DNA of 64,000 bases from Pseudomonas sp. A-1. GTDB taxonomy: Bacteria > Pseudomonadota > Gammaproteobacteria > Pseudomonadales > Pseudomonadaceae. The notes beneath the pieces are model-generated. The model was not told the origin of the DNA. It made no database searches and saw nothing but the letters and a program-made list of their open reading frames with translations. A program made the translations under genes and the position numbers. The stretch covers positions 1 through 64,000 of the forward strand of contig NZ_SSTC01000013.1 in assembly GCF_004801855.1 (NCBI RefSeq), read 5' to 3'. Of this stretch, positions 57,916 through 64,000 are shown piece by piece (position 1 is the stretch's first letter; every line of letters begins with the position of its first letter).

Positions 57916-58851
57916 ATGAAAAAACTCAAAGTCGCCATCGTCGGCTCCGGCAACATCGGCACCGACCTGATGATCAAGATCCTCCGCAACGCCAAGCACC
58001 TGGAAATGGGCGCCATGGTCGGCATCGACCCGGCCTCCGACGGCCTGGCGCGCGCCGCGCGGATGGGCGTGGCCACCACCCACGAGGGTGTCGAGGGCCT
58101 GACCCGCATGGACGTGTTCAAGGACATCGACTTCGTCTTCGACGCCACCTCGGCCGGCGCTCACGTCAAGAACGACGCCTTCCTGCGCTCGCTCAAGCCG
58201 AGCATCCGCCTGATCGACCTGACCCCGGCGGCCATCGGCCCGTACTGCGTGCCGGTAGTCAACCTGGAAGAAAACCTCGCCGCGACCAACGTCAATATGG
58301 TCACCTGCGGCGGCCAAGCCACCATCCCGATGGTCGCCGCGGTCTCGCGCGTGGCCAAGGTGCACTACGCCGAGATCGTCGCTTCCATTGCTTCGAAATC
58401 CGCAGGCCCCGGCACCCGCGCCAACATCGACGAGTTCACCGAAACCACTTCGAAAGCCATCGAAGTGATCGGCGGCGCCGCCAAGGGCAAGGCGATCATC
58501 GTCATGAACCCGGCCGAGCCGCCGCTGATCATGCGCGACACCGTGTTCGTGCTGTCCGAAGCGGTCGACCAGGCCAAGGTCGAGGCCTCGGTCGAGGAAA
58601 TGGCCCAGGCCGTGCAGGCCTACGTGCCGGGCTACCGCCTCAAGCAGAAGGTGCAGTTCGACGTCATCCCCGCGGACAAGCCGCTGACCATCCCGGGCCA
58701 CGGCACCTTCTCCGGTCTGAAGACTTCCGTGTTCCTCGAAGTTGAAGGCGCCGCCCACTACCTGCCGGCCTACGCCGGCAACCTCGACATCATGACCTCC
58801 GCCGCGCTGGCTACCGCCGAGCGCATGGCTCTTTCCATGATCAACGGCTGA
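57916..58851 (+). CDS. mhpF: Acylating acetaldehyde dehydrogenase
   Basis: The 311-residue enzyme converts acetaldehyde, NAD and CoA to acetyl-CoA. The Rossmann motif [16 protein letters not shown] lies at residues 5-20, the catalytic cysteine is in [10 protein letters not shown] near 125-134, and [21 protein letters not shown] follows. Length matches MhpF/DmpF. It forms a channelling complex with the aldolase encoded 11 bp downstream, which passes acetaldehyde directly. The start was set at MKKLKVAIV; an upstream in-frame start lacks family similarity. Confidence 0.96.
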   Translation: MKKLKVAIVGSGNIGTDLMIKILRNAKHLEMGAMVGIDPASDGLARAARMGVATTHEGVEGLTRMDVFKDIDFVFDATSAGAHVKNDAFLRSLKPSIRLIDLTPAAIGPYCVPVVNLEENLAATNVNMVTCGGQATIPMVAAVSRVAKVHYAEIVASIASKSAGPGTRANIDEFTETTSKAIEVIGGAAKGKAIIVMNPAEPPLIMRDTVFVLSEAVDQAKVEASVEEMAQAVQAYVPGYRLKQKVQFDVIPADKPLTIPGHGTFSGLKTSVFLEVEGAAHYLPAYAGNLDIMTSAALATAERMALSMING

Positions 58852-58862
58852 GGAGACGCGCC

Positions 58863-59894
58863 ATGACCTTCGACCCGAGCAAGAAGCTGTACATCTCCGA
58901 CGTCACCCTGCGCGACGGCAGCCACGCGGTGCGCCACCAGTACTCGATCCAGAACGTGCAGGACATCGCCCGCGCCCTGGACGAGGCGAAAGTCGATTCC
59001 ATCGAGGTGACCCACGGCGACGGCCTGCAGGGCTCCAGCTTCAACTACGGCTTCGGCGCCCACACCGACCTGGAGTGGATCGAGGCCGCCGCCGAGGTGA
59101 TCCAGCACGCCAGGATCACCGTGCTGCTGCTGCCCGGCATCGGCACGGTCCACGACCTCAAGGCCGCTTTTGAGGCCGGCGCCCGCAGCGTGCGCGTGGC
59201 CACCCACTGCACCGAGGCCGATGTGTCGAAGCAGCACATCGAATACGCCCGCAGCCTGGGCATGGACACCGTCGGCTTCCTGATGATGAGCCACATGATC
59301 CCCGCCGAGCAGCTCGCCGCCCAGGGCAAGCTGATGGAGAGCTACGGTGCGCAGTGCATCTACATGGCCGACTCCGGCGGCGCGATGAACATGAACGACA
59401 TCCGCGAGCGCATGCGCGCCTTCAAGGCCGTGCTGAACCCCGAGACCCAGACCGGCATGCACGCCCACCACAACCTGTCGCTCGGCGTGGCCAACTCCAT
59501 CGCCGCGGTGGAGGAGGGCTGCGACCGCATCGACGCCAGCCTCGCCGGCATGGGCGCCGGCGCCGGCAACGCGCCGCTGGAGGTGTTCATCGCCGCCGCC
59601 GAGCGCCTGGGCTGGAACCACGGCACCGACCTGTACCGCCTGATGGACGCCGCCGACGACCTGGTGCGTCCGCTGCAGGACCGTCCGGTGCGCGTCGACC
59701 GCGAGACCCTCGGTCTCGGCTACGCCGGCGTCTACTCGAGCTTCCTGCGCCACGCCGAGGTCGCCGCGGCCAAGTACGGCCTGAAGACCCTCGACATCCT
59801 CGTCGAACTGGGCCGCCGGCGCATGGTCGGCGGCCAGGAAGACATGATCGTCGACGTGGCCCTCGACCTGCTGGCGGCGGGCAAGGGCCACTGA
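58863..59894 (+). CDS. mhpE: 4-hydroxy-2-oxovalerate aldolase
   Basis: The 343-residue TIM-barrel enzyme cleaves 4-hydroxy-2-oxovalerate to pyruvate and acetaldehyde. The N-terminus [17 protein letters not shown] holds the divalent-metal Asp and catalytic Arg. [15 protein letters not shown] near 199 has the metal histidines, and the C-terminal communication domain follows. It has a GAGGAGACG ribosome-binding site and sits directly after mhpF, matching the DmpFG-type complex. A hairpin follows before the transporter gene. Confidence 0.96.
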   Translation: MTFDPSKKLYISDVTLRDGSHAVRHQYSIQNVQDIARALDEAKVDSIEVTHGDGLQGSSFNYGFGAHTDLEWIEAAAEVIQHARITVLLLPGIGTVHDLKAAFEAGARSVRVATHCTEADVSKQHIEYARSLGMDTVGFLMMSHMIPAEQLAAQGKLMESYGAQCIYMADSGGAMNMNDIRERMRAFKAVLNPETQTGMHAHHNLSLGVANSIAAVEEGCDRIDASLAGMGAGAGNAPLEVFIAAAERLGWNHGTDLYRLMDAADDLVRPLQDRPVRVDRETLGLGYAGVYSSFLRHAEVAAAKYGLKTLDILVELGRRRMVGGQEDMIVDVALDLLAAGKGH

Positions 59895-59911
59895 GCCGCT
59901 CCCTGACCAAT

Positions 59912-59937
59912 GGCCAGTTTCCTCCGGGCAACTGGCC
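59912..59937 (+). promoter_or_regulatory. Intra-operon hairpin between mhpE and mhpT
   Basis: GGCCAGTT (59912-59919) pairs with AACTGGCC (59930-59937) around a 10-base loop. Only a short GTTTCG follows, so it is more likely an attenuating or mRNA-protecting structure that lowers transporter expression than a full terminator. Confidence 0.5.
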
Positions 59938-59978
59938 GTTTCGTGTACTCCAATAAGAAAACAAACAGGTAGACCGAT

Positions 59979-61226
59979 ATGAAAACCTGCACTGCGCAAG
60001 CCATTCCCCACACCGCTGCCGAGACGTCACACGACAGCCGCCGCACCTGGCTGACCATCGCCCTGTGCTTCACCGTGGCCGTGCTGGAAGGCATCGACTT
60101 CCAGGCCCCGGGCATCGCCGCCAAGGGCATGGCCGCTGCCTTCGGCCTGGACAAGCTGCAGATGGGCTGGGTGTTCAGCGCCGGCATCCTCGGCCTGCTG
60201 CCCGGTGCACTGGTCGGCGGCTGGCTGGCCGACCGCATCGGCCGCAAGGGCGTGCTGATCGCCTCGGTGGCGCTGTTCGGCATCTTCTCCATCGCCACGG
60301 CGCATGCCTGGGAGCTGTACAGCCTGATGCTGGCGCGCCTGCTCACCGGTGTCGGCCTGGGCGCCGCGCTGCCCAACCTGATCGCCCTGTGCTCGGAGGG
60401 TGCAGGTCCGCGCCTGCGCGGCACCGCGGTGAGCCTGATGTACTGCGGCGTGCCGATCGGTGCGGCGCTGGCGGCGATGATCGGCATCGTCGGCTACTTC
60501 GACGACTGGACCGTGCCGTTCTACGTCGGCGGCGTGCTGCCGCTGCTGGTGCTGCCGCTGCTGCTGCTGTGGCTGCCGGAGTCGGCCGCCTTCAAGGCTC
60601 GCCAGGCTGCAGTGTCCAGTGAGCCGCGGGTGCCGGTGATGGACGGGCTGTTCCGCAACGGCGCGATGCTGCCGACCGCGCTGCTGTGGGTCGCCTACTT
60701 CTTCACCCTGATGGTGGTGTACATGCTGATCAGCTGGCTGCCGAGCCTGCTGGTCGGCCAGGGCTTCAGCGGCGTGCAGGCCAGCTGGGTGGTGTTCACC
60801 CTGCAGATCGGCGCCGCCGTCGGCACCCTGATGCTCGGCGTGCTGATGAACACCCTGCGTCCGCTGGCGATCGCCGCGCTGATCTATGGTGGCCTGCTCG
60901 CCGCGCTGGCGGCCCTCGGCATCGTCGAGAGCTTCGTCGGCATGCTGTTCGCCGGTTTCGCCGCGGGCGTGTTCGCCACCGGCGGCCAGGGCGTGCTGTA
61001 TGCGCTGGCGCCGCTGTTCTACCGCACCGAGGTGCGCGCCACCGGCGTCGGCACCGCGGTGGCGGTCGGTCGCCTGGGCGCCATGAGCGGCCCGCTGGTG
61101 GCCGGCAAGATGCTCGCCCTGGGCACCGGCACCGTCGGCGTGATGGCCGCCTCGGCGCCGGGCCTGGTGGTCGCCGGCATCGCGGTGTTCTACCTGTTCG
61201 TGCGCTCGCGTCGCCAGGCGGCCTGA
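59979..61226 (+). CDS. mhpT: MFS aromatic acid:proton symporter, MhpT-like
   Basis: The 415-residue major-facilitator protein has 12 predicted membrane helices. The AAHS-family motif GxLADRxGRK between helices 2 and 3 reads GGWLADRIGRKGVL near 74, the first helix carries EGIDFQAPGIAAKGMA with the acidic residue typical of aromatic-acid carriers, and a PESAAFKARQ loop lies near 198. It should import the phenolic acid degraded by the two operons. It is last in the second operon, as mhpT is in E. coli. Confidence 0.87.
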   Translation: MKTCTAQAIPHTAAETSHDSRRTWLTIALCFTVAVLEGIDFQAPGIAAKGMAAAFGLDKLQMGWVFSAGILGLLPGALVGGWLADRIGRKGVLIASVALFGIFSIATAHAWELYSLMLARLLTGVGLGAALPNLIALCSEGAGPRLRGTAVSLMYCGVPIGAALAAMIGIVGYFDDWTVPFYVGGVLPLLVLPLLLLWLPESAAFKARQAAVSSEPRVPVMDGLFRNGAMLPTALLWVAYFFTLMVVYMLISWLPSLLVGQGFSGVQASWVVFTLQIGAAVGTLMLGVLMNTLRPLAIAALIYGGLLAALAALGIVESFVGMLFAGFAAGVFATGGQGVLYALAPLFYRTEVRATGVGTAVAVGRLGAMSGPLVAGKMLALGTGTVGVMAASAPGLVVAGIAVFYLFVRSRRQAA

Positions 61227-61254
61227 CGCCTCCGGCGGCAGCTGCCGCGCAACC

Positions 61255-61285
61255 GAACCCCCGTCCGCAGCGCGGTCGGGGGTTC
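61255..61285. terminator. Hairpin between convergent mhpT and glpD
   Basis: GAACCCCCG (61255-61263) pairs perfectly with CGGGGGTTC (61277-61285) in the 73-bp gap. T tracts are poor on both strands, so it may be a weak bidirectional terminator. Confidence 0.5.
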
Positions 61286-61299
61286 CTGCTGTCTGGCGT

Positions 61300-62913
61300 T
61301 CAGCGCGCCGGGCGCTGCGGCGCGCCGGCATCCCTGTTGGGCAGGCGGGCGACGGGATTGCCGAGCAGGCGCCCGTGGATGATCGTCGGCCCGGCGCCGC
61401 TGGCCTGGGCGCCCTGCAGGTAGCGCTGCAGCTTCTGCTGCTGCATCGGGCCGAGCAGCAGGCCGAGCTTGGTCCGCCGCCAGAGGATGTCCTCCAGGCT
61501 GAGCGCCCATTCCTCCTCGCGCAGGTAGTCCACCTCGCGGGCGTACAGGCCGGCGCCGAAGTTCTCGCCCAGATCCATCAGGCAGTGCACGTCCTCCAGC
61601 AGGCGCCAGGCGCGGGTGCCGTAGCTGGCGGCCCAGCGCCGCGCCAGGTCGCCGGCCAGCCAGCCGTGGGCGTCGCACAGCGCCTCGGCCAGCTGGCTCA
61701 CCGAATCCAGCTCCTCGGCGCCGGGCAGCTTGCTGCGCTCGGTCCAGGCCGGGCCCATGTGCGGGAGGTACGCCGCCAGCTGGGCCAGGGCGGCCTCGGC
61801 CAGCTTGCGGTAGGTGGTCAGCTTGCCGCCGAATACCGACAGCAGCGGGGCGGCGCCGTGCTCGTCGGCCAGCACCAGGCGGTAGTCGCGGGTGACCGCC
61901 GCCGGGTTGTCCCGGGCGTCGTCGTACAGCGGGCGCACGCCGGCGAAGTGGCTGACGATGTCGCGGCGTTCCAGCTGCCGGCGGAAGTGCGCATTGACCA
62001 CGCCGAGCAGGTAGTCGGTCTCCTCGTCGGTGATCTGCACCGCCGCCGGGTCGCCGTGGTACTCGCGGTCGGTGGTGCCGATCAGGCTGAAGCGCTGCAG
62101 GTACGGCAGGACGAAGACGATGCGGCCGTCGCTGTTCTGCAGGATGTAGGCCTGCTCGCCGTCGTGCAGGCGCGGCACCACGATGTGGCTGCCCTGGATC
62201 AGGCGCAGGTGCTGCTCGCTGCGCTGGTGCAGGCAGTCGCCGAGCACCTGTTCGACCCACGGCCCGGCGGCGTTGACCAGGGCGCGGGCGCGCAGCGACA
62301 GGCGGCTGCCGTCCTCGCGCTCCAGTTGCAGGTGCCAGAGGTCCTTGCTGCGCCGCGCGCCGATGCAGCGGGTGCGGGTGTGGATGTGCGCGCCGTGCTC
62401 GCGGGCGCTGATGGCGTTGGCCACCACCAGGCGCGCGTCGTCGACCCAGCAGTCGGAGTATTCGAAGCCTTCCTCGATCTCCGCCTTGAGCGGGCAGCCG
62501 GGGCCGAAGTGCAGGTGGCGCGAGCCGGACAGGCTGTGGCGCACGCCGAGGTGGTCGTAGAGGAACAGCCCGGCGCGGATCATCCACGCCGGGCGCAGGT
62601 GCGGGCGGTGCGGCAGGATGAAGCGCAGCGGCCGCACCAGGTGCGGCGCCATGCCCAGCAGCACCTCGCGCTCGCCGAGCGCCTCGCGCACCAGGCGGAA
62701 CTCGTGGTGCTCCAGGTAGCGCAGGCCGCCGTGGATCAGCTTGCTGCTGGCCGAGGAGGTGTGCGCCGCCAGGTCGTGCTGTTCGCAGAGGAACACCGAC
62801 AGGCCGCGGCCGGCGGCGTCGGCGGCGATGCCGCAACCGTTGATGCCGCCGCCGATCACCGCCAGGTCGTAGACCTCGGCCAGGGGGGCGGTGCCTTGCT
62901 GGGATGCTGTCAT
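61300..62913 (-). CDS. glpD: Aerobic glycerol-3-phosphate dehydrogenase
   Basis: The 537-residue membrane-associated flavoprotein oxidises glycerol 3-phosphate to dihydroxyacetone phosphate and feeds electrons to ubiquinone. The FAD motif LAVIGGGINGCGIAADAAGRG is near residue 18, followed by TSSASSKLIHGGLRYLE near 53 and FGGKLTTYRKLAE near 356. The start given has family-like length; an in-frame ATG 36 bases upstream has a much better AGGAAAGGG site and would add 12 residues, so it is a real alternative. It is not next to glpK and glpR in one direction as in P. aeruginosa; ybaK and glpK lie on the other strand. Confidence 0.95.
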   Translation of the reverse strand: MTASQQGTAPLAEVYDLAVIGGGINGCGIAADAAGRGLSVFLCEQHDLAAHTSSASSKLIHGGLRYLEHHEFRLVREALGEREVLLGMAPHLVRPLRFILPHRPHLRPAWMIRAGLFLYDHLGVRHSLSGSRHLHFGPGCPLKAEIEEGFEYSDCWVDDARLVVANAISAREHGAHIHTRTRCIGARRSKDLWHLQLEREDGSRLSLRARALVNAAGPWVEQVLGDCLHQRSEQHLRLIQGSHIVVPRLHDGEQAYILQNSDGRIVFVLPYLQRFSLIGTTDREYHGDPAAVQITDEETDYLLGVVNAHFRRQLERRDIVSHFAGVRPLYDDARDNPAAVTRDYRLVLADEHGAAPLLSVFGGKLTTYRKLAEAALAQLAAYLPHMGPAWTERSKLPGAEELDSVSQLAEALCDAHGWLAGDLARRWAASYGTRAWRLLEDVHCLMDLGENFGAGLYAREVDYLREEEWALSLEDILWRRTKLGLLLGPMQQQKLQRYLQGAQASGAGPTIIHGRLLGNPVARLPNRDAGAPQRPAR

Positions 62914-63082
62914 GATGGTTGCGCCTTTTCTTGTGTGTCCCTGATCCATCGCCCTTTCCTGGGCCTGGATGCCCGACTGTTGGCTTTTGCGTTATCGTGG
63001 GTTCGGCACGCAAGCTGCTGGTTTCCGGCAACTTTTCCTGTGCACTCCCGATTTCATTCTCGACCCTTTTCGTGAAGCCAGC

Positions 63083-63553
63083 ATGACCCCGGCCATAGAT
63101 CTGTTGAAGAAAGTTCGCGCCGCGCACACGGTGCACAGTTACACCCACGACCCCAAGGCGCCGTCCTACGGCCTGGAGGCGGCGGAGAAGCTCGGCCTGG
63201 AGCCTGCGCGGGTGTTCAAGACCCTGCTCGCCGCCAGCGAGAAGGGCGAGCTGCTGGTGGCGGTGGTGCCGGTGGCCGGCACTCTCGATCTCAAGGCGCT
63301 GGCGCAGGCGGCCGGGGTGAAGAAGGCCGACATGGCCGACCCGGCGGCGGCGCAGCGCGCCACCGGCTACCTGCTCGGCGGCATCAGCCCGCTGGGGCAG
63401 AAGAAGCGCCTGCGCACCTTCATCGATGCATCGGCGCAGGGCTTTGCGACCATCTTCGTCAGCGCCGGCCGCCGCGGCCTGGAGGTGGAGCTGGCCGCCG
63501 CGGTGCTCGCCGAGCACACACGGGCGAGCTTCGCCGCCATCGGCCGCGGCTGA
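63083..63553 (+). CDS. ybaK: Cys-tRNA(Pro)/Cys-tRNA(Cys) deacylase YbaK
   Basis: The 156-residue protein belongs to the YbaK/EbsC branch of the INS editing superfamily, which hydrolyses Cys wrongly loaded on tRNA(Pro). Visible blocks are YGLEAAEKLGLEPARVFKTLL near 31-51, with the catalytic lysine (FKTL) near 46, LLVAVVPVAGTLDLKALA near 62, and GYLLGGISPLGQKKRL near 98. It is monocistronic between glpD and glpK. Confidence 0.94.
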   Translation: MTPAIDLLKKVRAAHTVHSYTHDPKAPSYGLEAAEKLGLEPARVFKTLLAASEKGELLVAVVPVAGTLDLKALAQAAGVKKADMADPAAAQRATGYLLGGISPLGQKKRLRTFIDASAQGFATIFVSAGRRGLEVELAAAVLAEHTRASFAAIGRG

Positions 63554-63632
63554 ACCGCCGGTTGTCTGCGATGCTGTAGGGGCGTGTCACCCCCGCCGGT
63601 GATCCGCGCCCGCCCCGCACGGAGGTAGCCCC

Positions 63633-64000
<368 letters not shown>

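Overview
The window is a stretch of chromosome from a high-GC (about two thirds G+C by eye) gammaproteobacterium, almost certainly a Pseudomonas. The evidence is gene order. From about 2.9 to 42 kb it follows the P. aeruginosa PA0744-PA0783 neighbourhood as I remember it: paired crotonase-fold enzymes, ung, opdH-tctCBA with tctDE, ygfZ/sdhE, nadB, algU-muc, lepA-lepB-rnc-era-recO-pdxJ, icp, a second Lon-type protease, and putA/putP. No integrase, insertion sequence, phage gene or CRISPR array is visible. Long overlapping open frames on the opposite strand are a by-product of the GC bias.

Layout. 1-2.8 kb: start of a copper-exporting ATPase (copA) with a MerR/CueR-type promoter, an HPP-family membrane protein, tRNA-Gly(CCC), rsuA and a histidine-rich lipoprotein. 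2.9-7.7 kb: two crotonase-family enzymes (one DspI-like) and two tandem orphan branched-chain-amino-acid-type binding proteins. 7.9-17.1 kb: ung, a lipoprotein, an AbrB-family membrane protein and a complete tricarboxylate system (porin OpdH, TctCBA, TctDE). 17.1-20.5 kb: ygfZ, sdhE-ygfX and nadB. 20.5-24 kb: the envelope-stress operon algU-mucA-mucC-mucD, from which mucB is missing. 24-30.3 kb: lepA-lepB-DUF4845-rnc-era-recO-pdxJ. 30.4-32.1 kb: cmoAB. 32.2-41.7 kb: a lipoprotein, a chagasin-like inhibitor, a Lon-type protease, and divergent putA/putP with a four-site operator region. 41.9-48.1 kb: a VF530-family gene, gamma-glutamyltransferase, a large penicillin-binding protein and a UbiA-family enzyme. 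48.1-51.6 kb: metR/metE.

51.7-61.3 kb is an aromatic meta-cleavage island: an IclR regulator (MhpR-like) and two operons. The first carries an extradiol dioxygenase (MhpB), an acyl-CoA-dehydrogenase-fold flavin monooxygenase, its flavin reductase and the hydrolase MhpC. The second carries MhpD, MhpF, MhpE and an MhpT-like transporter. Together they predict hydroxylation of a phenolic acid to a catechol, ring cleavage, hydrolysis to 2-hydroxypentadienoate plus a short acid, and conversion to pyruvate and acetyl-CoA. Both operons start with the same 41-bp promoter block carrying a palindromic operator like the E. coli MhpR site. The hydroxylase is unrelated to MhpA and resembles the two-component HsaA/HsaB type.

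61.3-64 kb: glpD, a YbaK-type Cys-tRNA(Pro) deacylase, and the start of glpK, cut by the window edge.

The two most notable observations are the loss of mucB together with a divergent MucA periplasmic tail, and the mosaic mhp-type pathway with its duplicated promoter module.
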